Positions 28,323 through 38,328 of a DNA stretch of 64,000 nt are shown here, piece by piece (positions within the stretch are counted from its first letter, which is position 1; the number at the start of each line of letters is the position of its first letter). The notes beneath the pieces are model-generated. The model was given only the letters and a program-made list of their open reading frames with translations, had not been told where the DNA came from and searched no databases. The position numbers and the translations under genes were made by a program. Location: positions 62,001 to 126,000 of the forward strand of contig NZ_JAKWBF010000012.1 in NCBI RefSeq assembly GCF_022513585.1, read 5' to 3'. Origin of the DNA: Gordonia gummivorans (GTDB taxonomy: Bacteria > Actinomycetota > Actinomycetes > Mycobacteriales > Mycobacteriaceae).

Positions 28323-28431
28323 CTCCCTGAGGTGCGAGCGGAGCGAGCCTCGAAGGGCTGGTGAGACGACGGTGTCATCTCGCCCGGCCTTCGAGGCTCC
28401 TCGCTAGCGCTCGTCACACCTCAGGCAGCGG
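28323..28431. repeat. Long imperfect hairpin repeat (family B), copy 1, at a convergent junction
   Basis: Left arm CCCTGAGGTGCGAGC...GAGCCTCGAAGG...GGTGAGACGA pairs with the right arm (TCATCTCGCC...CCTTCGAGGCTC...CACACCTCAGGCAGCGG). It lies between the hemerythrin gene (+) and an acyl-CoA dehydrogenase gene (-). Related hairpins occur at 30352-30511 and 55030-55184. A bidirectional terminator or REP-like role is likely. Confidence 0.8.
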
Positions 28432-28492
28432 ATGGCAACTCCTCGCACGCGGGCAGCGGATGGCACCCTCCCGACAAGGCGCGCACCAGTCC

Positions 28493-29632
<1,140 letters not shown>

Positions 29633-29658
29633 TGATACCTCCAACAAGAAACTGAAAT

Positions 29659-29684
29659 AGTACTCAAGTACTGTCTACAGTACT
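29659..29684. promoter_or_regulatory. Three AGTACT boxes, TetR operator between divergent genes
   Basis: AGTACTGT-CT-ACAGTACT (29667-29684) is a perfect palindrome with 8-bp arms. A third AGTACT lies at 29659-29664, giving an 8-bp spacing of half-sites on the left. It sits 26 bp from the dehydrogenase start and 39 bp from the TetR start, ideal for co-repression of both. Confidence 0.75.
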
Positions 29685-29723
29685 ATGAGGTCGCCGGGCA
29701 ACCGAAAGGACAGGGGGTATCCA

Positions 29724-30302
29724 ATGACGTCCTCCGCATTCGCGACTCGTCGTCGTGCGGCGCTGTTCGACGCGATGGTCACACTCTTCCTGCGCGACGG
29801 CTTCGCTCATCTGGCCATATCCGACATCGCGGCGCAGTTGCGCTGCTCCAAATCGACGCTCTATACCCTCGCCGACAGCAAGGAACAGCTCGCGACCATG
29901 GCGGTGACCCACTTCTTTCGCGAAGCGACGACTGAGGTCGAGCAGCGCGTGGCTGCCGTCGACAATCCCCGCGAGCGCGTCATCACGTACCTACTTGCGG
30001 TCAAGGATGCGCTCGCACCTGCGTCGGCCGCGTTCATGCGGGATCTGGACGCGTTCGCGCCGACGCGGGCGCTGTACGAGATGAACACCGAGGCGGCAGC
30101 TCGACGCGTGGGTGAACTGATCGCCGACGGTGCGGCCGCAGGCGTTTTCCGCGATGTCGACCCCGTCTTTGCCGCCGATCTCGCAGCGTCGATGATGACG
30201 CGCATCCAGCGCGGCGAGGTCGCGACGGCGACCGGGCTCGACCACGCCGCCGCGTACCGCCAACTCGCGTCGATCCTCACTGCGGGGATCGACGCGGACT
30301 GA
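29724..30302 (+). CDS. TetR-family regulator, likely repressor of the divergent acyl-CoA dehydrogenase
   Basis: 192 residues. The helix-turn-helix is at residues ~5-50 (RRAALFDAMVTLFLRDGF, HLAISDIAAQLRCSKSTLYTLA), followed by a helical C-terminal ligand domain. Acyl-CoA or fatty acid ligands are typical for TetR proteins next to fadE genes, but this is inferred. ATG 29724 is the start; GAAAGGA lies 15 nt upstream. A 3' hairpin repeat separates it from the convergent GHKL gene. Confidence 0.88.
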   Translation: MTSSAFATRRRAALFDAMVTLFLRDGFAHLAISDIAAQLRCSKSTLYTLADSKEQLATMAVTHFFREATTEVEQRVAAVDNPRERVITYLLAVKDALAPASAAFMRDLDAFAPTRALYEMNTEAAARRVGELIADGAAAGVFRDVDPVFAADLAASMMTRIQRGEVATATGLDHAAAYRQLASILTAGIDAD

Positions 30303-30351
30303 CCCACCCCGCCGGCTGGGTGCGAGAGCCCCCTCCCGACGGGTGAGGCGC

Positions 30352-30511
30352 CGCCCTGAGGAGCGAACTTGCGAGCGTCTCGAAGGGTGCGGGCTTCGCC
30401 CTGGTGAGATGACATCGCAAGCGCACCTGGGCCTTCGAGGCTCTCGGCTAGCGCCTCGAGCACCTCAGGCAGCGGAAAACGGGCTAGCGCCTCGAGCACC
30501 TCAGGCAGCGG
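30352..30511. repeat. Long imperfect hairpin repeat (family B), copy 2, with a duplicated arm
   Basis: Shares CCCTGAG, TCTCGAAGG, CTGGTGAGATGA, GGCCTTCGAGGCT and CACCTCAGGCAGCGG with the copies at 28323 and 55030. The right arm, 30 bp starting GGCTAGCGCCTCGAGCACC, is present twice in perfect tandem (30446-30475 and 30482-30511). It lies between convergent genes. Confidence 0.8.
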
Positions 30512-30519
30512 TACCTGGG

Positions 30520-33291
30520 TCAATGGCCGGCGCGCTCGAGGTGGGTGACGCCCTGATGGTCGATCCACCATCCCACGCGCGACTCGATCACAGAATCGTT
30601 GCGGCGCAACGTCACCCACAACTCGTCGTGCACTCGCACCTCACCGTGTCGCACCTCGACACCCCGCTGAGCGGCAAACCGCACCGCCTCGGGATGCGAC
30701 CACGTCACGGCATCACCCGGATCCCGGATCTCGGCGGCGAAAGCCTCCGATGCGAGCGGCAAGTCCAGCACGACGCCGAGTGTCTCGGCGTCTGCAGCCT
30801 CGGCCGCTGTTCCGGCCAAGACCACAGATTCTCCCGAAACCATCTGCAGCAGATACGGTTTGTCGAGAACAACCGCGTCGGCGACCGCCGTTGCAGCCAG
30901 TGTGCGCACCCGGTCGGGCAGGTCGATGTCGGCTGGGTCGATCACCCCGGACCGACACGCGCCGACGATCGACGCGTGGACCGACACCGCGACACCGGCA
31001 CTCACCTCGCGGTCGGGGTCGCCGAGGCGGTCGAGGAGTCGCGACGCCTCCGCCGCGGACGCGGGCGGAAGTTCGGCGAGCGCGCCGGCGACGGCGTCGG
31101 CCTGTGGGTGATCGAGCGGATCCAGAACCCCGACGAGAGTCTCGTCGGAGGGCGCACGGTAATCGCCGAGCGGGTGGCCGTCGATGATCGCGAACCGCCG
31201 CAACCACCACGCCGTGTACCCGTCTCGATCACCCAGCAGCTCGACGATCTCCTCGTCGTCGGCGAGCAGCGTCAACGCCGCCGCCCAGCGCTGCTCATCG
31301 ACGAGGTCCAGATCACCTACCGCAGAGAGGCTTTCCGGCAGCTCGGTCAGCGAATCCCACCACATCTCCTCGTCGGGAAGGTCGTGGTCGGGGGCGGTGG
31401 GGAGTTCGTCGGAGACCACAAGGAATCCCCAGCCCACCCCGACCCTGCGCAACGTCGACGCACCGTGGCGCTGCGTCAGCTCGCGATCCACCACCCCGAA
31501 GGGATGGTCGTCGACGAGGACGGCTCCGAGAGGACTGTCGGGCAATAGCAGTTCGTCGGCAGGGCGCCACTCACCATCGGCGTCGGGCAGCGGCAGTTGC
31601 GCAAGCCAAGCCGGAAGGGCGGCGTCGGGATCGGCCGCGACCAGCGCGAGTACTTCATCCGCGAGCCCGCCGTCGGAGTCGAGGTCCGCGTCCTCGATCA
31701 GCTGCCGCAGAGCGGGATCCGACAACGCCTGTTCGACGGTCAGTTCTTGGGCACCCATACGTTCGACGAGTGGGTGACGCGCTTGCCGATCGACCATCGG
31801 CAGCCATCGCGCCGCGCCGGTGATCCGATCGGAGACAAACAAACCGCGCGCACCGACCGCCATTCGCCCGTCTGACCGCGGAACCGGCAGCGCGGCAATC
31901 TCTTCCACCTCACGGCCGGTACCCACCAGCGGGGCGAGCGCCGCATACAGGCGCTGCCACCACTGCGACGGACGCTCGACGCCCGTCAGCCGATCGGCCA
32001 GTCCGGCCAACCCCAGTTCGACGACGCCGAGCCGACCCAGCACCGATGTGCTTCCCGCGTCGGAGATGTCGGGGTGGACGAGGTCGCCGAACAGGTCGCC
32101 GAGCACGTCGGCGAGTTCGGCGGTGAGTCCGACCAGTACGACTGATCTCGATGGAACCAGATCGGCACCATCGGCGGCAGGCAACCACGACGTTCGACGC
32201 AGGTCCGCGAGCACCGCGTCGATGAGGCGCGCATCGTCGCGGTTACGCGCGAGGTGCGGCTCGGGTACCAGCCGCAGTCGGCGGCGCGGCCCGAAGAGTC
32301 TGATCAGATCGGCGTAACCCACAGCCGCAGAGGCGATATCGGCACTCGGGTGCAGGTTACGGCGGTCCGGAGTGAGTGGTAGGTCCGCAATCAGCCGGCA
32401 CGGCAAACTCAGTTCGATACCCGTCGGGGTGGGCGCCCGCAGAACGTCATGCCCCGCAACGGTTGGGCCGTCGACCGGGGCGAGCCAACGGGTCGTACCG
32501 GTCGCAACCTGCAGCCAGGCCGCCGACTGCACGCCGTCCCGGGTCGGGGCGATGCGGGTCACGACCGCCCCGTCCGACGACAACTCGGGCAGACGGTGCC
32601 GATCTACCCCGAACTCCACTTCCCCCACCGAGATTCGCTGCAGAGAAGGCAGTTCCAGAAGCAAGTCGGACGCCTCGCTGATCATCGGCGCGACGAGGTT
32701 GTCCGAACCGTCGCGGAGGTAGAGGACAACTTCGGTATCGAATCCCTTGCGCGGCCGAACATCCGACGGCCACGGCAATCGAAGGAGAGGAACCTCCACC
32801 GAATCGGCCAGCCGCGCTCCGGCTTCACGAATGACCTCCTCGGTCAGCGCACGGTCGAAGACCACCGACCCGGTCGTCGACCGCATCTCGACCCGGTCGG
32901 CCACCACCGCGGTCGCCGTGAAACCCACCCCGAATCGGCCGACCTGTCTCGAATTCCTTTCCGCCACTGCGGTTGTCGGCTTCGCGGACACCCGCAACGC
33001 CGACAACGACCGCACTCCTTCGACGGTCAGCGGCGCCCCGGTGTTGGCGACGTGCAGTTCGCGCCCGGACAGCCACACCGCCAACTCTCCCGGCTCACCG
33101 GCGACCGCGGCCGCGTCCGCGGCGTTGGCCGCGAGTTCGGTCAGGAGTCGGTCGCGGTATCCGACCGTCACCAGATCGGTCTCGGCCGCGATGTCCTCGG
33201 CGAGTCGCGTCGGAGACGACCGCCAGGATTCCAGGGTTGCCGCGCGCACGGCGGCGGTGTCGAACGGGTCCGGCGCGGCGGCGGGGTTCAA
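30520..33291 (-). CDS. Sacsin/HSP90-type GHKL ATPase-domain protein
   Basis: About 923 residues. The N-terminal ~250 residues carry a GHKL (HSP90/sacsin-like) ATP-binding fold: N-box LTELAANAADAA, the LHVANTGAPL segment, and G2-box VGRFGVGFTATAVVADRV. The remaining ~650 residues are long, mostly helical and without a domain I recognise. The likely start is TTG 33291, which overlaps the DUF3027 stop (TTGA), since no ATG/GTG occurs before the conserved N-box. Positioning after DUF3027 is known in other mycolata; function is unknown, and a chaperone or regulatory ATPase role is a guess. Confidence 0.72.
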   Translation of the reverse strand: MNPAAAPDPFDTAAVRAATLESWRSSPTRLAEDIAAETDLVTVGYRDRLLTELAANAADAAAVAGEPGELAVWLSGRELHVANTGAPLTVEGVRSLSALRVSAKPTTAVAERNSRQVGRFGVGFTATAVVADRVEMRSTTGSVVFDRALTEEVIREAGARLADSVEVPLLRLPWPSDVRPRKGFDTEVVLYLRDGSDNLVAPMISEASDLLLELPSLQRISVGEVEFGVDRHRLPELSSDGAVVTRIAPTRDGVQSAAWLQVATGTTRWLAPVDGPTVAGHDVLRAPTPTGIELSLPCRLIADLPLTPDRRNLHPSADIASAAVGYADLIRLFGPRRRLRLVPEPHLARNRDDARLIDAVLADLRRTSWLPAADGADLVPSRSVVLVGLTAELADVLGDLFGDLVHPDISDAGSTSVLGRLGVVELGLAGLADRLTGVERPSQWWQRLYAALAPLVGTGREVEEIAALPVPRSDGRMAVGARGLFVSDRITGAARWLPMVDRQARHPLVERMGAQELTVEQALSDPALRQLIEDADLDSDGGLADEVLALVAADPDAALPAWLAQLPLPDADGEWRPADELLLPDSPLGAVLVDDHPFGVVDRELTQRHGASTLRRVGVGWGFLVVSDELPTAPDHDLPDEEMWWDSLTELPESLSAVGDLDLVDEQRWAAALTLLADDEEIVELLGDRDGYTAWWLRRFAIIDGHPLGDYRAPSDETLVGVLDPLDHPQADAVAGALAELPPASAAEASRLLDRLGDPDREVSAGVAVSVHASIVGACRSGVIDPADIDLPDRVRTLAATAVADAVVLDKPYLLQMVSGESVVLAGTAAEAADAETLGVVLDLPLASEAFAAEIRDPGDAVTWSHPEAVRFAAQRGVEVRHGEVRVHDELWVTLRRNDSVIESRVGWWIDHQGVTHLERAGH

Positions 33292-34130
33292 CCGGTCGGC
33301 AGGCTCTGCGCCGCGGCGACGATCTCGAGCGCGCCGTCGTCGTAGGCGTCGTAGGCAGGCGATCCCTCGCCGCCCTTGGGTGGCGGCACGTCCGAATGCG
33401 CCCCACATCCGTATTCCGCGGAGACCACCCGGCCGTCGGCGGCGTACTCGTTTGCACAGGCACCGAAGGCGGCGTGCAGCGCGCCACTCAGCGGAATGTA
33501 GAAGCCGCAACTGCAGCACGAGAACTGCGCAGCTCGCGCCATCTCCGACGCCGGGCCGAAATCACCGTCGTACCAACGCTGTGCGGCGTCGTCGCGGCCA
33601 TCGCGGCTCAGCAGGCGCCGACGGCCCAGTCCGATCTCGCCGTCGACCTGCCCGACCTCGTCCGGGTCGGGCTCGTCGGAGGAGAACCGGAATTCGTCGC
33701 CGGTGTCGATCTGATTGGGCACCAAACGCGGGTCGTCGGGTTCGGCGGCCAACAGGTCGCCGGCCGCGAGGTCTCCCGTGCTGATGCGGTCGGCCCACGG
33801 CACCCAGGCCGGGGCGAGCAGCGCCCCGTCACCCGGTAGCAACACGAGCTCGCTCACCGTGATCTCGTCGGTGCCCGGCGCGCCCGCTAGCACCACACAC
33901 CACTGCCATCCGCGGTAGCCGGCGAGGTCGGCGTCGAAGTAGTGAGCGGCCGCCCAGTCACCTTCGGCCACGCTTCGACGATGCGGTCCCGGGTGCTGAC
34001 CGTCGTCGATCAGCGCATCACGGGCGACATCAACGGCGTCCAACAGCCGGGGCGAGGTGTCGCCGATTCGATCGATGTCACTGGGTTCGCTCACCTCTCC
34101 AGTGTGCAACACCATGCGGGTGTCGTACAC
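33288..34130 (-). CDS. DUF3027 family protein with cysteine cluster
   Basis: Up to 280 residues of the actinobacterial DUF3027 family (Rv0877 position as I recall). The N-terminal helical segment LLDAVDVARDALIDD and the block HYFDADLAGYRGWQWCVVLAG are typical. Near residue 205 a zinc-ribbon-like cluster is visible: FSCCSCGFYIPL, then FGACANEYA and EYGCGAHSD. Starts at 34130, 34115 (ATG) and 34094 (GTG) are all in frame; none has a convincing ribosome site. It is divergent from the MFS gene (33 bp) and overlaps the GHKL gene by 4 bp. Confidence 0.8.
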   Translation of the reverse strand: MYDTRMVLHTGEVSEPSDIDRIGDTSPRLLDAVDVARDALIDDGQHPGPHRRSVAEGDWAAAHYFDADLAGYRGWQWCVVLAGAPGTDEITVSELVLLPGDGALLAPAWVPWADRISTGDLAAGDLLAAEPDDPRLVPNQIDTGDEFRFSSDEPDPDEVGQVDGEIGLGRRRLLSRDGRDDAAQRWYDGDFGPASEMARAAQFSCCSCGFYIPLSGALHAAFGACANEYAADGRVVSAEYGCGAHSDVPPPKGGEGSPAYDAYDDGALEIVAAAQSLPTG

Positions 34131-34162
34131 GGGCGGCCCGCTTCAAGCGGGCAGGGCCCCGG

Positions 34163-36211
34163 ATGAGGAAGAATCGAGGAGTGCACCGACCGAGTTCCCG
34201 ACAACATGACGAGGGGCGCGGGGCCCCCGGCGGTCCGGCGAACCCCCAGTACCGACCGGCCGATGATCCTCGCCGTGCCCAGCCGCAGTATTACGGCCCC
34301 GACAACGGCAGAAGCGATCGCCCCCGAGCCGATCCCCGCGCCGATCACCCTGGTACGGCCAACTATCCGGCGCAGGAAACCACTCGTCGAGCGCGGCGCC
34401 CGGCGCCCGGTTTTGGTCCGCCGACGCCCGGCGGCCCCGGACGCCCCGCTCCCGGCCCACGCGGGCAGAACGCCTACCTGCCGCCACCGACCCACAATCC
34501 CCACCTGCCACCGCTGGACGAGCAGGATGCCACCGACCAATTGAATGACGGCAGGTCCGGCACCCGTGCGATGCCGACCTCCCCGGACAACGTCCGGATG
34601 CCCAAGAAGCTCACCGTGGTGCGCGTGGCGGCGTTGCGCGGACGCGAACTGACCGGTCGCGGCATCGACAAGATCCAGCGGGCCGCGACCGCCGACGGCG
34701 CCGACCAGTCGGGGCTCACCGCGCTGACGCTCCCGGTGATCGCGAACTTCGCGGTCGACGCGGCGATGGCCGTGGCCCTGGCGAACACGCTCTTCTTCGC
34801 TGCCGCGTCCGGTGAGTCCAAGGTCAGCGTCGGGCTCTATCTGGCGCTGACGATCGCGCCCTTCGCGTTGATCGCGCCGTTGATCGGGCCGCTGCTCGAC
34901 CGGTTGCAGCGAGGACGACGCATCGCGATGGCGACGACCTTCGGGCTGCGCGTCGTGCTTGCCCTGCTGATCATGGCCAACGTCAGCTGGGACGAGGCCG
35001 CCGGGCAACTCAACTACGACCCCTGGGTCCTCTACCCGTGCGCACTGGGTCTGCTGGTGCTGTCGAAATCGTTCGGGGTGCTCAAATCCGCGGTCACGCC
35101 ACGCGTGGTCCCGCCGACCATCGACCTGCCGCGAGTGAATTCACGCCTGACGATGTTCGGTCTGGTCGGCGGCACCATCATCGGCGGTGCGATCGCGGCC
35201 CTGATCGAGGTGGTCCTCGCCAAGGCATTGCCGTTCCATCTCCCCGGCGCGATGCTGTGGCTGGCGATCGTCGCGGCCGCCGGCGCCTACCTGTGCATGC
35301 GCATCCCGTCCTGGGTCGAGGTCACCGAGGGCGAGATCCCGACGACCTTCACCTATCACGGCGAACCCGCACGCTCGACGGTCCCCGAGCACGAGAGTGT
35401 GCTGGGCAGCGCCAAGGACGGTGCCAAGGGACTCGCCGCGAAGATGCGGCAACCGCTGGGCCGCAAGGTCGTCGCCGGCTTGTGGGGTAACGGCACCATC
35501 CGCATCCTGACCGGATTCCTCACCCTGTTCATCGCGTTCTACGCCAAGGCGCAGCAGACGGCAAACCCCGACGAGGGCGGGCTCACCCAGCTGCTCCTGA
35601 TCGGCGCGGTCGGTGCGGCGGCGGGTGTGGGAAACGCGATCGGCAACGGTGTCGGCACTCGGCTGGAGTTGAAGAACCCACCGATGATCGTGGTGTGGTC
35701 GACCGCGGCGTGCTTCGTCGTCGCAGTGCTCGCCGCGATCTTCGGCAACGTGCCGGCCGCGTGCCTGGCCGCGCTGGTCGCGTCCGGCACCAGCGCGATC
35801 GGCAAGGTATGCCTCGACTCGTCCATCCAGGACGACCTGCCCGACGAGTCGCGCGCGTCGGCGTTCGGCCGGTCCGAAACCGTCCTCCAGTTGTCGTGGG
35901 TGTTCGGCGCCTCGCTGGGAGTACTGCTGCCGCCGTATCTGTGGCTCGGGTTCACCGTCGTGTCGGTGCTGCTCGGGATCGGGCTGTTGCAGACGATCAT
36001 GACGATGCGCGGGTCGTCGCTGGTGCCGGGGCTCGGCGGCCGCCGACCGGATCACGCGATGCCGACGATGGCCTTCGCCGCGGCCAACACCGAACGAGTG
36101 CGCGCACATCCGCGCACCGAGCGCGCCTCCGGACCCGGTGCCGCACCGACCCGGCCGCACCCCAGTGCGCCGGGGACCCACCCCCGCGCGAACCACGGCG
36201 AATACCGCTGA
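34163..36211 (+). CDS. MFS transporter with long proline-rich cytosolic N-terminus
   Basis: 682 residues. Residues 1-~140 are Arg/Pro/Gly-rich and disordered; about 12 membrane segments follow (from ~190 to ~620, beginning ALTLPVIANFAVDAAMAVAL); the C-terminal ~50 residues are again disordered. Sequence such as LDRLQRGRRIAMATTFGLRVV after segment 2 fits an MFS loop. This is the Rv0876c-type protein as I recall, conserved in mycolata beside DUF3027 and DUF2771; substrate unknown. It is followed by the DUF2771 gene. Confidence 0.85.
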   Translation: MRKNRGVHRPSSRQHDEGRGAPGGPANPQYRPADDPRRAQPQYYGPDNGRSDRPRADPRADHPGTANYPAQETTRRARRPAPGFGPPTPGGPGRPAPGPRGQNAYLPPPTHNPHLPPLDEQDATDQLNDGRSGTRAMPTSPDNVRMPKKLTVVRVAALRGRELTGRGIDKIQRAATADGADQSGLTALTLPVIANFAVDAAMAVALANTLFFAAASGESKVSVGLYLALTIAPFALIAPLIGPLLDRLQRGRRIAMATTFGLRVVLALLIMANVSWDEAAGQLNYDPWVLYPCALGLLVLSKSFGVLKSAVTPRVVPPTIDLPRVNSRLTMFGLVGGTIIGGAIAALIEVVLAKALPFHLPGAMLWLAIVAAAGAYLCMRIPSWVEVTEGEIPTTFTYHGEPARSTVPEHESVLGSAKDGAKGLAAKMRQPLGRKVVAGLWGNGTIRILTGFLTLFIAFYAKAQQTANPDEGGLTQLLLIGAVGAAAGVGNAIGNGVGTRLELKNPPMIVVWSTAACFVVAVLAAIFGNVPAACLAALVASGTSAIGKVCLDSSIQDDLPDESRASAFGRSETVLQLSWVFGASLGVLLPPYLWLGFTVVSVLLGIGLLQTIMTMRGSSLVPGLGGRRPDHAMPTMAFAAANTERVRAHPRTERASGPGAAPTRPHPSAPGTHPRANHGEYR

Positions 36212-36226
36212 GACCATTTGAGCGTT

Positions 36227-36766
36227 ATGAATCTGAGCAGTGGTGAGAAGAAGGCCGTCTCGATCATCGCCGCGGTAGCGGTCGCGTTCGTCGCGGTCGT
36301 CGGGGTGTCGGTGTTCCTCCTGGTGCGTGACGCACCCGAGGAGCACGTGCCGTATCTGCACCTGAGCGTCGATGGCGATCTCCACCAAATCGAACCGGTG
36401 CGTTGGTGCGACATCTTCGTCCGGCACTGCGACCCGCCGCTCTCCGCGCCCCAGTCGCCGACCCCACAGGTCGCGGTGCCGATCGGTTCGACGGCCGCGT
36501 TGTCGGTGTCTGGCGACATCGCGGAGGGCCCCTGGGCGCTAACCCGCCTGTATTCGACGCCGAAGGGTCTCATCGAGGACGAGGGCACCTTTCAATCCGG
36601 CACGACCTTCACGGTGATGCTGCGATCACAGGCGGACCGGGTGCTGATCGGTCTGACGGTCAATCTGCCGTCGGCACTCGTCGGGCCCGACGGCACGATC
36701 GACACCGCGCGTGGCACCTTCGCCATCGACACCAAGCCGCAGGACTACGTCATCCCGCAGGTCTGA
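36227..36766 (+). CDS. DUF2771 membrane-anchored protein
   Basis: 179 residues. An N-terminal membrane helix (VSIIAAVAVAFVAVVGVSVFLL, residues ~10-32) anchors an exported beta-rich domain with a Cys pair WCDIFVRHCDP. This matches the DUF2771 family (Rv0875c as I recall), of unknown function. ATG 36227 is preferred; TTG 36218 is also in frame. It is 15 bp downstream of the MFS gene and probably in its operon. Its 3' side carries a family A repeat. Confidence 0.78.
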   Translation: MNLSSGEKKAVSIIAAVAVAFVAVVGVSVFLLVRDAPEEHVPYLHLSVDGDLHQIEPVRWCDIFVRHCDPPLSAPQSPTPQVAVPIGSTAALSVSGDIAEGPWALTRLYSTPKGLIEDEGTFQSGTTFTVMLRSQADRVLIGLTVNLPSALVGPDGTIDTARGTFAIDTKPQDYVIPQV

Positions 36767-36797
36767 AAAGCGGCGGTCCGATCGCAGTCACCGTGCC

Positions 36798-36967
36798 CAC
36801 AAAAAGTAGGGGAAGAAACTTCTTCCCCGGGCCTTGGAGTCCTCCCCCAGAAATTTCCCGCGGACGACTACGAACCCCGGGGAAGAAGTTTCTTCCCCTA
36901 GATTTTGCGGCAGGACGCCGACGTATCTCCCCAGTTCACAGCGTCGCTCACCGAACGCTTCGAGTCA
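36798..36967. repeat. Dispersed repeat family A, copy between DUF2771 and cold-shock genes
   Basis: Reverse orientation. AGTAGGGGAAGAAACTTCTTCCCC at 36806-36828 is a near-perfect palindrome, then GGAGTCCTCCCCC, CGCGGACGACTACGAA, a second palindrome GGGGAAGAAGTTTCTTCCCC (36879-36898), CCCCAGTTCA, CACCGAACGCTTCGAGTCA. The last TCA (36965-36967) is the complement of the cold-shock gene's stop, so the element ends exactly there. It lies at a convergent junction. Confidence 0.9.
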
Positions 36968-37393
36968 GTGCTCGAGTTCGCGGGCGACCGCGCGTACCAC
37001 TTCGGAGATCCGCTGCGCCGTCTTGCGGTCGGGGTAGCGGCCCTTGCGCAGGTCCGGTTGCACCTTGGCTTCGAGCAGGGTGATCAGATCGGCGACCATG
37101 CCGTGCAGTTCGTCGGGACTGTGCCGCTTGGTCTCCTTGCGCACTGCCTCTCGCGTGTTCTTGGCGACGCTCGGCGCCGGCTCGAGAACCTTCACGCTGA
37201 GCGCCTGCGGCCCACGCCGTCCCGCAGCCATGCCGAATTCGACACGCTGGCCCGGTTTGAGGCCCTCGACACCCTCGGGCAACGCCGAGGAGCGGACGTA
37301 GACGTCCTCGCCCTCGTCCTGCGCGAGGAATCCGAAGCCCTTGTCCGCGTCGTACCACTTCACCTTGCCGGTCGGCACCGTGCTCACCTTCAT
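36965..37393 (-). CDS. Cold-shock domain protein with C-terminal extension (CspB-like)
   Basis: 142 residues. The nucleic-acid-binding cold-shock domain (residues ~5-75) has [24 protein letters not shown] with RNP1 (KGFGFL) and RNP2 (DVYVRSSAL) motifs. A ~65-residue helical, charged extension follows ([19 protein letters not shown] and onward), typical of the mycobacterial two-part CspB (Rv0871 as I recall). ATG 37393 is used; GTG 37387 is equally possible. Its stop codon is part of a family A repeat. It acts as an RNA chaperone or transcription antiterminator, by family. Confidence 0.88.
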   Translation of the reverse strand: MKVSTVPTGKVKWYDADKGFGFLAQDEGEDVYVRSSALPEGVEGLKPGQRVEFGMAAGRRGPQALSVKVLEPAPSVAKNTREAVRKETKRHSPDELHGMVADLITLLEAKVQPDLRKGRYPDRKTAQRISEVVRAVARELEH

Positions 37394-37562
37394 CTGATCG
37401 GATCTGTCACAACAAAAGACGCCGTCACCCATCCTCACAAGAACAAGCTCGGACCGATGAGCAAGGCGTCTGGTTTGTCCATGGTAGCCAACCGGAGATC
37501 GGGCCGTCACGGGCATTACCGGTGCGCGTACCGCTCGACGTCGGATCGCGGTTGCAGTGCAT

Positions 37563-37568
37563 TACCGT
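37563..37568 (+). promoter_or_regulatory. Putative leaderless -10 box of the small membrane-protein gene
   Basis: TACCGT followed by GGAGGT and ATG 37575. This layout is the same as at 14485-14499 (TACGGT-GGAGGT-GTG). Confidence 0.45.
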
Positions 37569-37574
37569 GGAGGT

Positions 37575-37784
37575 ATGCAACGTGCTGGATCACCACGCCT
37601 GGTCGCGATCGCCGGGGTGGTTTTCGTCATCGGCGTGCTGGCCGTCGTGGCCCTGTTCGTGACACCTCTGGTGGCCGACGGATCCACGGCACCCACCGCC
37701 GTCTACCTGCTGACGATGTGCGCACCGCTCGGTTTTGTCCTCGGCCTGGTGGCCGCGCTGCGTTCCGGGCGAAGGGTGAGGTGA
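37575..37784 (+). CDS. Small two-helix membrane protein
   Basis: 69 residues with two hydrophobic helices (LVAIAGVVFVIGVLAVVALF, and AVYLLTMCAPLGFVLGLVAAL) and a basic C-terminal tail. I do not recognise a named family; Rv0870c-like small membrane proteins occupy this place in mycobacteria as I recall. ATG 37575 is used with a leaderless-type promoter. It lies 4 bp upstream of the flavin reductase gene and probably leads the moaA-moaD operon. Confidence 0.6.
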   Translation: MQRAGSPRLVAIAGVVFVIGVLAVVALFVTPLVADGSTAPTAVYLLTMCAPLGFVLGLVAALRSGRRVR

Positions 37785-37788
37785 GACC

Positions 37789-38328
37789 GTGACCGTCACA
37801 CAGCACATCGGCCCGGATCTGGCGCCCGCGTCGGACGCCGCCGCCCTACGCGCCGCCTACAGTTGTTTCCCCTCCGGTGTGGTCGCGGTGTGCGCGCAGG
37901 ACCCGGCCGACGCAGATTCGCGCGAACTGATCGGAATGGCCGCGAGCTCGTTCACCACGGTGTCGCTCGATCCACCGCTCGTCTCGGTCTGTGTGCAGAA
38001 CACGTCGAGCACGTGGCCGCGGTTGCGCGGGGCACACGCGGTGGGGGTCAGCGTCTTTGCCGGCGACCAGTCGCTGCTGTGCCGTCAGCTCGCCGGCGCC
38101 GCCGAACATCGCTTCGACGGGATCACCCCGCTGCTCGCCGACAACGGCGCCGTCTTCGTACCGGACGCGGCCGCCCACTTGTCCTGCACCATCCACAACG
38201 AGATCCAGGCGGGCGACCACACCGTCGTCCTGCTCGAGATCGAGACCCTGCGAGCCGACCCGACCGTCGAGCCACTTGTGTTCCACGCCAGCACTTTCCG
38301 CGCGCTGGAAGCCCGTAGAGGCGACTGA
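37789..38328 (+). CDS. Flavin reductase-like protein
   Basis: 179 residues of the FMN-binding split-barrel flavin reductase family (HpaC/ActVB-like). The family core is visible: YSCFPSGVVAVCA, LIGMAASSFTTVSLDPPLVSVCVQ, WPRLR, HLSCTIHNEIQAGDHTVVLLEIE. It should reduce free FMN or FAD with NAD(P)H to feed a partner oxygenase, but none is adjacent. GTG 37789. Its TGA overlaps the moaA ATG by one base (TGATG), tying it to the molybdenum-cofactor operon. Confidence 0.85.
   Translation: MTVTQHIGPDLAPASDAAALRAAYSCFPSGVVAVCAQDPADADSRELIGMAASSFTTVSLDPPLVSVCVQNTSSTWPRLRGAHAVGVSVFAGDQSLLCRQLAGAAEHRFDGITPLLADNGAVFVPDAAAHLSCTIHNEIQAGDHTVVLLEIETLRADPTVEPLVFHASTFRALEARRGD

Noticed and set aside
30343-31548. 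401-codon plus-strand open frame with APRAPQAA-type peptides
   Set aside because: The start is translated hairpin repeat DNA and the rest is antisense to the GHKL gene.
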